Origin: Chlamydiota bacterium
GTDB lineage: Bacteria > Chlamydiota > Chlamydiia > Chlamydiales > Parachlamydiaceae
Length of the DNA: 64,000 bases
Assembly: GCA_013287915.1 (NCBI GenBank)
Contig: JABDCX010000002.1
Span: 1 to 64,000 of the forward strand
Direction of reading: 5' to 3'
Each line of letters starts with the position of its first letter. Within the stretch, counting starts at the first letter, position 1. The translations under genes were made by a program, and so were the position numbers. The notes beneath the pieces are model-generated. The model saw only the letters and a program-made list of their open reading frames with translations. It was not told where the DNA came from and searched no databases. This document shows, one piece after another, positions 8,796-17,387 of the stretch.

Positions 8796-10721
8796 ATGGA
8801 AGACGTCAAGCAGTTGATGCGAAAAAATTATCTTACCTATGCGTCGTACGTGATTCTCGACCGTGCCATTCCAAATGTATTAGATGGCTTAAAGCCCGTC
8901 CAAAGGCGTATTTTGCACACCTTGTGGGCGATGGACGACGGCAAGTTGCACAAAGTTGCCAATGTTGCTGGGCAAACGATGGCGTTCCATCCTCATGGCG
9001 ATGCACCAATTACAGAAGCGTTGGTCAATATTTCCAACAAAGGGTATTTGCTCGATCAACAGGGGAATTTTGGAAATCTCTACACCGGAGACGCGGCTGC
9101 AGCAGCCCGTTATATCGAAACCCGTCTATCGGCGCTTGCCAAAGAGACCATGTTTAATCCGCAACTGACCAAGATGATCCCTTCCTACGACGGAAGAAAT
9201 CAAGAACCGGTTGCACTCCCAGCCAAGATCCCTCTCTTGTTGCTCCAAGGAGCGGAGGGGATTGCTGTGGGGATGTCGACGCACATCCTTCCTCACAATT
9301 TTGTCGAATTGCTCAATGCACAAGTCGATATTCTCGAAGGGAAAGAGGTTACTATTCTCCCCGATTTCTTAACTGGGGGCATCATGGATGCTTCCGACTA
9401 TCAGAAGGGGAAAGGGAAGATCAAGCTCCGTGCCAAGATGGAGATCAAAGATCCAAAGACAGTTGTCATCCGGGAAATTTGCTATGGTACGACGACAGAG
9501 TCTGTGATCCGCTCGATCGATGAAGCCGCTAAAAAGGGAAAGATCAAAATCGATTCGATTGACGATTACACCTCAGAAAAGGTGGAGATCGAGATCAAAT
9601 TGCCACGCGGCAGTTACGCAGAAGATCTGATCGACGCTCTTTACGCCTATACCGATTGTGAAGTTTCGATCTCGTCTCAGATGATTGTGATCAAGGACGA
9701 TATGCCTTGTGAGATGGATGTCAATGAGATTTTGTATCTCTATGTCCAGAAGCTGCAAGAGTATTTGAAAGAAGAGCTCGAAATTGAGAAGCGAAAGATC
9801 GAGGAAAAGATCTTTGATATGACATTGGAGCAGATCTTCATCGAGAATCGCTTGTACAAGAAAATCGAGAATATCAATACGTATGACAAGGTTCACGACA
9901 CAATTGCAACCAGTTTAGAGCCCTTTCACCACATGTTGAGCCGCGTGCCCACATACGACGACCGCGAAGTGCTGCTCAGCATCCCGATCCGTCGCATCAG
10001 CCGTTTTGATATCGAGAAAAATCAGCTCGCGATTGTCGAGAAGAGAAATGAACTGGCGGTGGTCGAAAAACATTTGAAGAGTGTCAAGAAATTTGCAATT
10101 GCCTATTTGAAAAACCTGCTCACAAAGTATGGGAAACATTTTCCACGCAAGACCAAACTTAAGCAGATTGAACAGGTCGACTTGCGTGCGATCGAAACGC
10201 GCATGATCAAAGTTGGGTTTGACTCCGCATCTGGTTTTGTCGGGACTAAAGTGACAGGTTCCCACACTCTTGAGTGTACCAATTTTGACAAGCTGCTCAT
10301 GCTTCACGACGATGGGAGCTATGTCGTCACCAATGTAATGGAGAAACAATACGTCAACCGCGATATGGCGAAAGTGATTTTTGTTGGGGTTGCCGATAAG
10401 AAAACTGTGATCACTGCTCTCTTGAAAGATCCCAAAACCCACTTCTGCTACGGAAAGAAATTTATCGTCACGCAGTTCATTCTCGATAAAACGTACCGCT
10501 ATTTCGACGAAAATTACCAATTGTTGGGTGTGACAACAGAGAGCAATTGTTCTGCTGAGTTGCAACCGATTCCAAAAGTGGGGCAGAAGCCGACAAAAGT
10601 GGTCGTATCGCTCGATCGCGTGCGTGTCAAGGGTGTGACTGCAGGGCCTTTGCGTTTGTCTAATAAAGGGATCAAAAAGGCATGTTTGACGACGACTCAC
10701 TCCGGAGCCAAGCGAGCTTAG
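8796..10721 (+). CDS. parC: DNA topoisomerase IV / second gyrase subunit A
   Basis: Encodes 641 residues, the DNA-cleaving subunit partnering ParE. The N-terminal winged-helix motif VLDGLKPVQRRILH and the catalytic tyrosine in AARYIETRLS are clear, as is the downstream SYDGRNQEPV. The C-terminal part is shorter than E. coli ParC, in line with the reduced chlamydial paralogue. It starts three bases after parE with GGGAGG just upstream of the ATG, and its end overlaps recX by 40 bases. Confidence 0.95.
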   Translation: MEDVKQLMRKNYLTYASYVILDRAIPNVLDGLKPVQRRILHTLWAMDDGKLHKVANVAGQTMAFHPHGDAPITEALVNISNKGYLLDQQGNFGNLYTGDAAAAARYIETRLSALAKETMFNPQLTKMIPSYDGRNQEPVALPAKIPLLLLQGAEGIAVGMSTHILPHNFVELLNAQVDILEGKEVTILPDFLTGGIMDASDYQKGKGKIKLRAKMEIKDPKTVVIREICYGTTTESVIRSIDEAAKKGKIKIDSIDDYTSEKVEIEIKLPRGSYAEDLIDALYAYTDCEVSISSQMIVIKDDMPCEMDVNEILYLYVQKLQEYLKEELEIEKRKIEEKIFDMTLEQIFIENRLYKKIENINTYDKVHDTIATSLEPFHHMLSRVPTYDDREVLLSIPIRRISRFDIEKNQLAIVEKRNELAVVEKHLKSVKKFAIAYLKNLLTKYGKHFPRKTKLKQIEQVDLRAIETRMIKVGFDSASGFVGTKVTGSHTLECTNFDKLLMLHDDGSYVVTNVMEKQYVNRDMAKVIFVGVADKKTVITALLKDPKTHFCYGKKFIVTQFILDKTYRYFDENYQLLGVTTESNCSAELQPIPKVGQKPTKVVVSLDRVRVKGVTAGPLRLSNKGIKKACLTTTHSGAKRA

Positions 10722-11329
10722 TTGCGATTGAACCGCATCCGAGTAAAAAAGATCGACTGGTGATTACCTTTGCTGGCGACCTCTGGCGCGAAGTGGATCG
10801 CTCCCTTTTTCAAAAGCATCAAGAAGCATTGAAAGCAAGCCTCAACAGTGAAGAACTCGAAAAGGCTTTCAAAGCCCTTGAGAGGCAACAAACCCGTCTT
10901 TATGCCCTGCGAAGGATCTCTCAACAGGCGATTTCGGAGCGCACCCTTATCCGTGCCTTGCAGCTCCGTCTGATCGCCCCAGAGACGATTGAGGCCGTTT
11001 TGGTCGATTTTCGGCAAAAAGGGTACCTCAACGACACCGAGTGGGCCAGACAGTATGCTGCAAGCCTTCAAAGGAAAAGGATGGGACCCCGCGCAATTGC
11101 CCAAAAACTGGCCATCAAAGGGATCCCAAAAGAGACGATCCAGGCTGTTTTAGGCTCTGAAGAAGGCCAAGAAGAGGCCATTTTGGCCCTTTTGGAGACC
11201 CGCTACCGTTCCCGCGATCTAAAGGATCCCAAAGAGCGACAAAAAGTGATTGCCTCCCTGGCACGCCGAGGATTCGAATTTGAAGCCATTCTAGCCGCTT
11301 TTACGAAATACAAAAAAAGAGTTGATTAA
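10682..11329 (+). CDS. recX: Regulatory protein RecX
   Basis: Encodes 215 residues with the RecX three-helix repeat pattern: LRRISQQAISERTL, then VDFRQKGYLNDTEWARQY and RMGPRAIAQKLAIKGIP, which are characteristic. RecX binds RecA filaments and restrains recombination. The chosen ATG at 10682 lies inside the end of parC (40-base overlap, different frame); no later in-frame ATG keeps the N-terminal domain, so coupling to parC translation is likely. The parE-parC-recX order is unusual, since recX more often follows recA. Confidence 0.85.
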   Translation: MFDDDSLRSQASLVAIEPHPSKKDRLVITFAGDLWREVDRSLFQKHQEALKASLNSEELEKAFKALERQQTRLYALRRISQQAISERTLIRALQLRLIAPETIEAVLVDFRQKGYLNDTEWARQYAASLQRKRMGPRAIAQKLAIKGIPKETIQAVLGSEEGQEEAILALLETRYRSRDLKDPKERQKVIASLARRGFEFEAILAAFTKYKKRVD

Positions 11330-11350
11330 AAATAGTAATTAATATATAAT
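11322..11350 (+). promoter_or_regulatory. Sigma-70-type promoter for the 311-residue membrane protein
   Basis: TTGATT (11322-11327) and TATAAT (11345-11350) are separated by exactly 17 bases, an excellent housekeeping promoter. It overlaps the recX stop codon and lies 43 bases upstream of the next ATG, so the downstream gene has its own transcript. Confidence 0.6.
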
Positions 11351-11392
11351 GAGAGTCTAATGTAAGTAATATATTAAAACAAAGGCGTTAAT

Positions 11393-12328
11393 ATGAAAGA
11401 TTTTTACAATGGTCTTGGCTACGTCCGCAATGAAGCATATCAGGCGTGGAATCGGGCTTCTGCGTTCGCCAATGCAAAGACTGATGAATTTGTCAAAGCG
11501 TCGACTCGTGTATTCTTCCCACTCACGTCGGATAGGGCGACAAAAGCAGCAAATTGCCGTGATTTGGGAATATATGAATCGTTTGCAGGAATGGTTGGAT
11601 TGGTTGCAGGCGTGGTTTTTGTTGAAGCGATTTATACGCGCCGCAATCCTTTCTTTCCAATACTTGCTGGATACACGGCTTATAACTTATCCAAAGTGAT
11701 GAAAAACGCGAGTGATGTCATCGGCAGACCCGATAGGTATTTGGCCGGAGAAGAAGTCAAAGAGGATGATCTGACGGATTTGTTGAAAAACCATACACTT
11801 CTGGCCGACTGGGCAGTCGAATTTTTTGCCTCCGCAGTACGAAAAGAAAAACACGCAATAAATCAGGCTGCGAAGCAAGCTGAGGGTATCTTTGAATCTG
11901 TGATCGCCGCTGGTACTGTGGTGGTGGATGCTGCGAAAAAAGCGCTTCAGGTACTGACTCCAGCAGAGATCAAAGAGAGAGATTTAAACCGCCTACGCAT
12001 GGCGCAAGGCGTTCTCGTTCTCTTCATTACCGATGCGGCAACGAAGGCGTTATCCATCTTGAGAACCCTCTCCTCCAAGTCGCTCCCAACAGTGGCTTTC
12101 GGCGTTGCGGCAGGCTGGGTATGCTACAACTTGTACCAGATCGCACAAAATGGTAAAGAGATCGTAAAAAATCCCGATCACTTTCAGGAACGAGATGGGC
12201 AGAACATTACTTTAAAGGAAGAGGTGATCAAATTCTCTCTTAAAACAAATACTGTTTACTTTGATCGTATCGTCGACGCTTTTGGAGTCTCTAGTGCCCG
12301 ACGCTATCTCTGGGGAAAACAAGAATAG
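11393..12328 (+). CDS. Membrane protein with an internal duplication, Inc-like
   Basis: Encodes 311 residues; no family recognised. Two halves repeat each other: residues ~60-145 and ~200-297 each hold a hydrophobic block (about 64-96 and 205-250) followed by matching sequence, AGYTAYNLSKVMKN against AGWVCYNLYQIAQN, then GRPDRYL against KNPDHFQ, then an acidic helix. The paired hydrophobic blocks and lack of a signal peptide recall chlamydial inclusion-membrane (Inc) proteins secreted by type III secretion, but that is inference. It has its own promoter and a hairpin directly after the stop, so it is monocistronic. Confidence 0.75.
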   Translation: MKDFYNGLGYVRNEAYQAWNRASAFANAKTDEFVKASTRVFFPLTSDRATKAANCRDLGIYESFAGMVGLVAGVVFVEAIYTRRNPFFPILAGYTAYNLSKVMKNASDVIGRPDRYLAGEEVKEDDLTDLLKNHTLLADWAVEFFASAVRKEKHAINQAAKQAEGIFESVIAAGTVVVDAAKKALQVLTPAEIKERDLNRLRMAQGVLVLFITDAATKALSILRTLSSKSLPTVAFGVAAGWVCYNLYQIAQNGKEIVKNPDHFQERDGQNITLKEEVIKFSLKTNTVYFDRIVDAFGVSSARRYLWGKQE

Positions 12329-12332
12329 CTTA

Positions 12333-12356
12333 AGAGCCGTGCTCCTGCACGGCTCT
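12333..12356 (+). terminator. Hairpin terminator after the duplicated membrane protein
   Basis: A perfect 10-bp stem (AGAGCCGTGC, 12333-12342, with 12347-12356) and a four-base loop lie five bases after the stop codon. The following tract is pyrimidine-rich rather than a pure T run, so termination may be incomplete. Confidence 0.55.
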
Positions 12357-12426
12357 CTCTAAATCTCTATCTAAAAAAATCTCCTGCCTCTAATATTCGG
12401 CTAACAGACCAGCGAGCTCACTACTC

Positions 12427-13320
12427 ATGAACCACCAAATTCCCCCGCCAGGGTGGCTTGCAGCTACCCCACTTGCCCATTTTTCTTCCTTGCATGAACT
12501 TTCTCTCTTACCTCTCATTGGACTGCCCATCCCATGGCCCAAGATCCGTTTTTTCCTTCAATTTGATTTCAATTTGCACACCCCTTTTCAAATCCATCCA
12601 CAGGCGCTTCTTACTTTTCATGTCAGGGACATGAGCACCTCTCTGGATGGGCGTCAGCCATGTTTTTGGATGCAAAACATCAACCGTTGGAGTCTTGATC
12701 TCTCCCCGTATCGGACGATGGACGCTTACGTCAAAGGGCTGACCCGCTGGCACCGGTGCAACTACGAGAAGTCTCGCAAGCTGTTCACCCTATACGGATG
12801 CGAGGCCTCCCTAATCGAAGGGGACTGGTCTGAACATGCCCTCCGCGCCTATCAACTTTATGCGAATGTCGCAAAGAAGCACAAAGAGAGCCTTTACGAC
12901 TACCCCTACTTTCAGGCGATTGCCAAGCGCCCCGATTACAAGCTCATTTGTGCTTGGTTTCAGGGAGAAATGGTTGCGATGTTTCTACTTGAGGAGGAGG
13001 GAGACACCATCCATTCAACTTGCTGTGGGATGGATTACCACCACTCTACGGCCAGTTGCGCCTATTCTTGGCTCCACTATGCCCTGATTGAGCAGGCAAT
13101 AGGCCGCCATAAAACCTTTGACGTGGGGATTTCGGCAGATAATGCCAAGCAGGCGATTGGATTTACGCCGATTCCCTCCTCGATGGATATCTACTCAAAA
13201 TCAGGGGTTATCCGCTCTCTTTTGCGCTTTCTCTCTCGGTTCGTATCGGCGACAATTACCCCTGAAGCCAAGGTTAAATGGCGGTTTGCCCCTTTTTCCC
13301 TTCATTTGAGAAATAAATGA
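12427..13320 (+). CDS. GNAT-fold acyltransferase-like protein
   Basis: Encodes 297 residues starting at ATG 12427. The C-terminal ~180 residues resemble the BioF2/FemAB-like GNAT acyltransferases: YANVAKKHKESLYDYPYF, a strand pair CAWFQGEMVAMFLL, the CCGMDYHHS turn, and FDVGISADNAKQAIGFTPIP, where a final strand precedes a conserved Gly-Phe. The first ~100 residues are Pro/Phe-rich and unassigned. The substrate cannot be told from sequence. The promoter of the following small gene overlaps its last codons. Confidence 0.6.
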   Translation: MNHQIPPPGWLAATPLAHFSSLHELSLLPLIGLPIPWPKIRFFLQFDFNLHTPFQIHPQALLTFHVRDMSTSLDGRQPCFWMQNINRWSLDLSPYRTMDAYVKGLTRWHRCNYEKSRKLFTLYGCEASLIEGDWSEHALRAYQLYANVAKKHKESLYDYPYFQAIAKRPDYKLICAWFQGEMVAMFLLEEEGDTIHSTCCGMDYHHSTASCAYSWLHYALIEQAIGRHKTFDVGISADNAKQAIGFTPIPSSMDIYSKSGVIRSLLRFLSRFVSATITPEAKVKWRFAPFSLHLRNK

Positions 13321-13334
13321 TAATATGGTATAAT
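13306..13334 (+). promoter_or_regulatory. Sigma-70-type promoter of the small-gene/rluD operon
   Basis: TTGAGA (13306-13311) and TATAAT (13329-13334) are spaced by 17 bases, 40 bases before the ATG of the 88-residue gene. It most likely drives the three-gene unit ending in rluD. Confidence 0.65.
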
Positions 13335-13374
13335 ACAATACGTGGTAATAGGCTGAAAACCAAGAAGGTGCGTT

Positions 13375-13641
13375 ATGTCTCAAGCACAAGGTGTCACAGC
13401 TGTTCCTGAGGGTCCAACACCTCCGGTAGCGACTAAACCGACTACTGTTGATGCGACAACAGCGGGCCAAGCCGCCCAGTCGAACTCGGCTGCAGGTGAT
13501 TCGACGACGATTTCCTCTTTGGCCGATCTTCGAAGAAAATCGCCAAAGGTGTATAACATGTTAATTCAGAGTCTTGGAGAGAAAATCTGCTACGACATGC
13601 AAAAACACAATGACCGCCTGAAACAGCAAATGAGTGCATAG
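13375..13641 (+). CDS. Small hypothetical protein with disordered N terminus
   Basis: Encodes 88 residues. The first ~45 are rich in Ala, Thr, Pro, Ser and Gln and are probably disordered; the rest (ADLRRKSPKVYNMLIQSL onwards) looks like an amphipathic helix ending KQQMSA. A strong promoter precedes it and AAGGTG serves as ribosome-binding site. It lies between the topoisomerase block and rluD, where Chlamydiaceae also have a small uncharacterised gene. That position, and the disordered Ser/Thr-rich start, would suit a type III-secreted or virulence-regulated protein, but this is not shown. Confidence 0.7.
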   Translation: MSQAQGVTAVPEGPTPPVATKPTTVDATTAGQAAQSNSAAGDSTTISSLADLRRKSPKVYNMLIQSLGEKICYDMQKHNDRLKQQMSA

Positions 13642-13655
13642 AATAAGGATATTTC

Positions 13656-13970
13656 GTGTATCAAGCTTCACTTTTTTTAGGATTTCCTTTAACACCCGAT
13701 TTTGAAGAACGCTTATCGAAGGTGCGCCCTCAGCTTTTGAAATTGCGCATGAGCGGGAAAGAAGGACTGCAAGAGATTGAGTACAAAGGGACCCGTTATT
13801 TGGGCAAAAATGTGCGAGACCTTATTGAAGCTGAGACGCTCAAACTGCTTGAGATGAATGTGTATAGTTTATTGCAACAACTCGTTCCTGGCTATTCTTT
13901 AGAGCCAGATGCTTTGGTGTTATTACCCCTCATCATTGACGAAAAAGTCCCCGTTCATTCGTATTCGTGA
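13656..13970 (+). CDS. Hypothetical 104-residue protein
   Basis: Starts with GTG at 13656, 14 bases after the preceding stop, and ends four bases before rluD. The composition (mixed charged and hydrophobic, e.g. FEERLSKVRPQLLKLRMSG and NVRDLIEAETLKLLEMNVYSLLQQL) is that of a folded, mostly helical soluble protein. I do not recognise the family. Tight spacing on both sides supports an operon with the 88-residue gene and rluD. Confidence 0.75.
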   Translation: MYQASLFLGFPLTPDFEERLSKVRPQLLKLRMSGKEGLQEIEYKGTRYLGKNVRDLIEAETLKLLEMNVYSLLQQLVPGYSLEPDALVLLPLIIDEKVPVHSYS

Positions 13971-13974
13971 AAAC

Positions 13975-14928
13975 ATGCAGACAGAAAGCGAGACTCTTTT
14001 TATTGCCGAAGAAGATGCAGGAGAGCGTCTCGACAAGATTTTAGCTAAAGTTTTGCATACCGCTGGTTCGCGTACCTATTTTCAATATCTAATCGATGAA
14101 GGAAAGGTGCTCCTCAATGGAGCTGTCGCTAAAAAACGCACAATATTAAATGCTGGCGACGAAGTCGAGGTCGAGTTCATCTTAACTCCCGAGCTCACTC
14201 TTAAAGCTGAAAATATCCCTCTTGATATTTTGTATGAGGATGAATCTTTATTGATTGTCAACAAGCCTGCAGGGATGGTCGTCCACCCAGCTCCAGGAAA
14301 TTGGAATGGAACATTTGTGAATGCCTTGCTTTATTATTGCCGCGACAAGCTGACGGTCGACCACCCAATTAGGCCAGGAATCGTCCACCGCTTAGACAAA
14401 GATACGTCAGGGGTGTTGATCGCCGCAAAAACAGCTGTTGCTCAGCAAAAGTTGATCGAGATGTTTGCAGGAAGGCGGATCCATAAAGAGTATGTGGCCA
14501 TTTGCCATGGAAACCCAGGAGCGGGGAGCGTCGATGCTCCTATTGGCAGGCACCCAAAATTGAGGCAGGTCATGTGCGTGCTTCCAGAGGGAGGGCGTCA
14601 GGCGATTACCCACTACAGGACCTTGAAGAGCCATCAGACGGCCTCTTTTGTTCATCTTGAAATCCCAACTGGACGCACCCATCAGATTCGCGTTCACATG
14701 AAGCACAGGGGGATGCCCGTGCTTGGAGATCCCGTTTATGGGATCGATAGCCTCAACGCCAGGCTCCATTTGGAAAGGCAAATGTTGCATGCGTATCGGG
14801 TCACTTTTGATCATCCGATAACAAAAAAATCGTTGACGGTGACCGCTCCCTTACCCCACGACATGGTGAAACTTCTCGAAAAATTGGACCTATTCTTTTC
14901 GCTGGAAGAATTTGACAAATTCAGATAA
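13975..14928 (+). CDS. rluD: Ribosomal large subunit pseudouridine synthase, RluD/RluC family
   Basis: Encodes 317 residues from ATG 13975. An in-frame ATG at 13909 exists but would overlap the preceding gene by 62 bases and add a non-family N terminus. An S4 RNA-binding domain (about 15-75) precedes the catalytic domain with HRLDKDTSGVLI (catalytic Asp) and GRTHQIRVHMKH. The family isomerises uridines in 23S rRNA helix 69 or related sites. In Chlamydiaceae the homologue (annotated sfhB) also sits next to the second gyrase pair. Confidence 0.92.
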   Translation: MQTESETLFIAEEDAGERLDKILAKVLHTAGSRTYFQYLIDEGKVLLNGAVAKKRTILNAGDEVEVEFILTPELTLKAENIPLDILYEDESLLIVNKPAGMVVHPAPGNWNGTFVNALLYYCRDKLTVDHPIRPGIVHRLDKDTSGVLIAAKTAVAQQKLIEMFAGRRIHKEYVAICHGNPGAGSVDAPIGRHPKLRQVMCVLPEGGRQAITHYRTLKSHQTASFVHLEIPTGRTHQIRVHMKHRGMPVLGDPVYGIDSLNARLHLERQMLHAYRVTFDHPITKKSLTVTAPLPHDMVKLLEKLDLFFSLEEFDKFR

Positions 14929-14943
14929 CGTAATTTTGAAATT

Positions 14944-15008
14944 CGATTTTGTACAATTTTTGTCTTTGGATTCTCTCCGAAGACGAGGGCAAAAATTGTA
15001 CAAAGTCG
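14944..15008. repeat. Long hairpin between rluD and khpA
   Basis: Two 19-base arms (14944-14962 and 14990-15008, core TTGTACAATTTTTG) pair fully with one G-T wobble. The loop itself can pair further (14963-14970 with 14976-14983). There is no T run outside the stem, so it is not a classic terminator; it may act as an mRNA end, a processing site or an operator. Confidence 0.7.
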
Positions 15009-15086
15009 AGTGAAGGTGGCAAGTCATTGCGATTTCACCACTCCTATCGGATCTAAAATTTTATACGTTTGAACAAGGATCGAGGT

Positions 15087-15344
15087 ATGAAAGAGTTTGT
15101 GGCCTACATTGTCAAAAATCTCGTCGATCACCCAGACATGGTGAAAATCAATGAAATTGGCGGCACTCAGACATTAATTATCGAGCTGTCTGTAGAAAAG
15201 TCGGATATTGGAAAAATCATCGGGAAGAAAGGAAAAACGATCAACGCAATCCGCACTTTGCTGATGTCGGTAGCGAGTCGCAATGGGATACGCGTCAACC
15301 TCGAGATCTTAGAGGAAAATGCCGCTAATGTCGATGGGACCTAA
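15087..15344 (+). CDS. khpA: KH-domain RNA-binding protein KhpA
   Basis: Encodes 85 residues from ATG 15087; a TTG six codons upstream is in frame but less likely. MKEFVAYIVKNLVDHPD is the standard N terminus of this family, followed by the KH signature GKIIGKKGKTINAIRTLL with its GKKG loop. KhpA forms a small RNA chaperone dimer, often with KhpB, that affects cell division and translation. Conserved position near rluD in chlamydiae. Confidence 0.9.
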   Translation: MKEFVAYIVKNLVDHPDMVKINEIGGTQTLIIELSVEKSDIGKIIGKKGKTINAIRTLLMSVASRNGIRVNLEILEENAANVDGT

Positions 15345-15365
15345 ACGGCGTTAATAGGACCTAAA

Positions 15366-15438
15366 CGGACTGAGCAGGATTCGAACCTGCGACCACCCGC
15401 TTAGAAGGCGGGTGCTCTATCCACTGAGCTATCAGTCC
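15366..15438 (-). tRNA. tRNA-Arg (anticodon TCT)
   Basis: On the minus strand GGACTGA (15438-15432) pairs with TCAGTCC at the 3' end. The D arm (AGCTCAGTGGATAGAGC), anticodon stem-loop CCGCCTTCTAAGCGG and T arm (GCAGGTTCGAATCCTGC) are all canonical. The CCA end is not encoded. Confidence 0.95.
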
Positions 15439-15480
15439 TTGTTAAACGTGGATGAGTCTATCGCTCCCTTTACAATCTTT

Positions 15481-16383
15481 TCAAGTCTTTTTGTCAGACG
15501 GAGGGGGCGGATTCGCTGCGTCCGCCTCTTTTGCTTTTGGAGGATCTTCAGCTTTGGTCTCGGGTTTCGGGGCCTCATGAGGTGGGGCTTCTGCGTGGAG
15601 ATGAATCGGCTCGATCGCGTGGCTAGGCGTGAATACTCCGGCGTAATACCCTCCGCAATTGGCATCTGAAGGCGTTTTTGGCAGATGTTCAGCAAAACAG
15701 GGAATCGAAAAGAGAAGAGAAGGTGCAGCGCCTTTCGATTTAAAATAGTCTTGTATAGCTTTCACGAACTTCCCGTACGCTTTTGGCGCATACTCAGAGG
15801 TGTCTCCCCATGGAGAGTCCGATAGCCAGGGGGCATCGTACAAAATGCTAATCTTATCTAGCTGCTCTTTGGAAAGGCCTTCCAAAGTGTCGCTTAGCTG
15901 CTGAGAAAAGATTTTTTCGGAAATGCTATCCTCAAATTCGTGAAGAGACTCCCCAATCGCAAAGATCGGGTGGATCTCCGTTTTCAAAGCTTCTTCAATT
16001 TTGTTTTTGAGGGCGGGGCCTGAAAGGGCATAGATAGTCCTTTCTTGAGCTGTGCCGATGAGGGCAAATTTGCACCCGAGTTTCTGGAGGCACAGGCCTG
16101 CGATAGAGCCAGTAAAAGCCGTTGGCTCTGAAGAGGGCATGATATCGGCCCCAAAGGCGATTGGCTGCTCGGCAAAGTGTTTGGTCAGGGGGGTGATAAA
16201 ATCGAGGGGAGCCGCGATATGGAGAGGAAAAGCGAGCGCCTTCACTTTTTCGAGGAGCTGCTCGACCATCGCGATGGTCTGATCGATCGAGTAGTACCCT
16301 TTGAAAGTAGCCAAAAAGATCGGCTGTTTCGAAAGGGCCTGGTTGGCGACTTCTGGGGCTATTTCACGTGTTGTTTTTGCCAT
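15481..16383 (-). CDS. Degenerate triosephosphate isomerase homologue (probable pseudoenzyme)
   Basis: Encodes 300 residues. Residues ~20-245 align by eye along the length of triosephosphate isomerase, including the true TpiA encoded at 46187. The substrate-binding Lys is kept (ATFKGY, K28), but the electrophile His of GHSERR is Thr (IGTAQER, T111), the catalytic Glu of YEPVW is Asp (LYDAPW, D183), and the phosphate loop YGGSV is missing. The GES motif of GET is kept (144-146). The last ~45 residues form a Pro/Ala/Glu/Lys-rich tail absent from TpiA. It should therefore lack normal isomerase activity and may have a binding or regulatory role. It lies alone between tRNA-Arg and rplM, on the opposite strand to the ribosomal genes. 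Confidence 0.75.
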   Translation of the reverse strand: MAKTTREIAPEVANQALSKQPIFLATFKGYYSIDQTIAMVEQLLEKVKALAFPLHIAAPLDFITPLTKHFAEQPIAFGADIMPSSEPTAFTGSIAGLCLQKLGCKFALIGTAQERTIYALSGPALKNKIEEALKTEIHPIFAIGESLHEFEDSISEKIFSQQLSDTLEGLSKEQLDKISILYDAPWLSDSPWGDTSEYAPKAYGKFVKAIQDYFKSKGAAPSLLFSIPCFAEHLPKTPSDANCGGYYAGVFTPSHAIEPIHLHAEAPPHEAPKPETKAEDPPKAKEADAANPPPPSDKKT

Positions 16384-16518
16384 AAATCCGGACTATAGCA
16401 GATAGCCTGATTCCTGTCGTTATTCCGGCGATCATTTTCCCCTTGGCAAAAAAGTTGACTCTCGATTATGATGTTGTCATTACATTACAAAAATACTGCT
16501 AACATGTAGGGTTAAACG

Positions 16519-16965
16519 ATGTTAAAATATAAACCGCAAAAGAGTTTTCAGCTTAAAACGGCAGACCGTCAACCGAAGTGGTTTGTTCTCGATGCCGCAG
16601 GAAAAACATTGGGCCGATTTGCCTCCGAAGTATCAAAAATTCTCCGAGGAAAGCATAAGCCCACATTTACGACTTTTATCGATAGTGGAGATGGAGTGAT
16701 TATCATCAACGCCGAAAAAATTGCCGTCACGGGCAACAAAGAGGCGACAAAAGAGTATATCCACTACACAGGGTATATCAGAGGTCTTCGCAAAACGCCT
16801 TTCAAAGTGATGAGAGAGCGCCATCCGACATACATGGTTGAACATGCTGTTAAGTGCATGATGCCTCGCACGCGCATTGCTGATGCCCAACTGAAAAGAC
16901 TCCATGTGTTTGCAGGTCCAACGCACAACATGGCAGCTCAACAACCGATCGAAGCAAACATTTAA
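16519..16965 (+). CDS. rplM: 50S ribosomal protein L13
   Basis: Encodes 148 residues, full length for L13. DAAGKTLGRFASEVSKILRGKHKP and the VAVTGNK-like IAVTGNKEATKEYIHYTG segment are diagnostic. GTAGGG precedes the ATG. The 135 bases upstream, shared with the divergent pseudoenzyme gene, hold candidate -35 elements (TTGACT at about 16454, TTGTCA at about 16474), but no single promoter stands out. It forms an operon with rpsI, as in most bacteria. Confidence 0.97.
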   Translation: MLKYKPQKSFQLKTADRQPKWFVLDAAGKTLGRFASEVSKILRGKHKPTFTTFIDSGDGVIIINAEKIAVTGNKEATKEYIHYTGYIRGLRKTPFKVMRERHPTYMVEHAVKCMMPRTRIADAQLKRLHVFAGPTHNMAAQQPIEANI

Positions 16966-16982
16966 GCAAAGGTAGATGAAAC

Positions 16983-17375
16983 ATGGCTCTTCAAGAACAA
17001 ATCGCAACAGGAAGAAGAAAAACAGCAGTTGCATCCGTTAGACTCCGCCCAGGATCAGGCAAAATCGACGTCAATGGCAGGGAGTTCGATCAATATTTTC
17101 CTGTGGACGTTCAGAGACAAACGATCCTTTCCCCCTTCCAAGCGATCGGCGGAAATGGTAACTTTGATTTGATCATCCGCGTGAAGGGCGGTGGCGTCGA
17201 AGGGCAAGTGATTGCTACCCGTTTAGGGATTGCAAGAGCTCTCATTGGCGAAAAAGAAGAGCTCCACCACGACTTCAAGGAGAAAGGCTACCTCACTCGC
17301 GATTCCAGGAAGAAAGAGCGTAAGAAATACGGTCTTGCTGGCGCACGTAAGGGCTTCCAGTTCTCCAAGCGCTAG
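16983..17375 (+). CDS. rpsI: 30S ribosomal protein S9
   Basis: Encodes 130 residues. The N-terminal [20 protein letters not shown] and the C-terminal [17 protein letters not shown] (terminal Lys-Arg that reaches the P-site tRNA) are diagnostic. It follows rplM by 17 bases. Confidence 0.97.
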   Translation: MALQEQIATGRRKTAVASVRLRPGSGKIDVNGREFDQYFPVDVQRQTILSPFQAIGGNGNFDLIIRVKGGGVEGQVIATRLGIARALIGEKEELHHDFKEKGYLTRDSRKKERKKYGLAGARKGFQFSKR

Positions 17376-17387
17376 AAGAAATATTTT

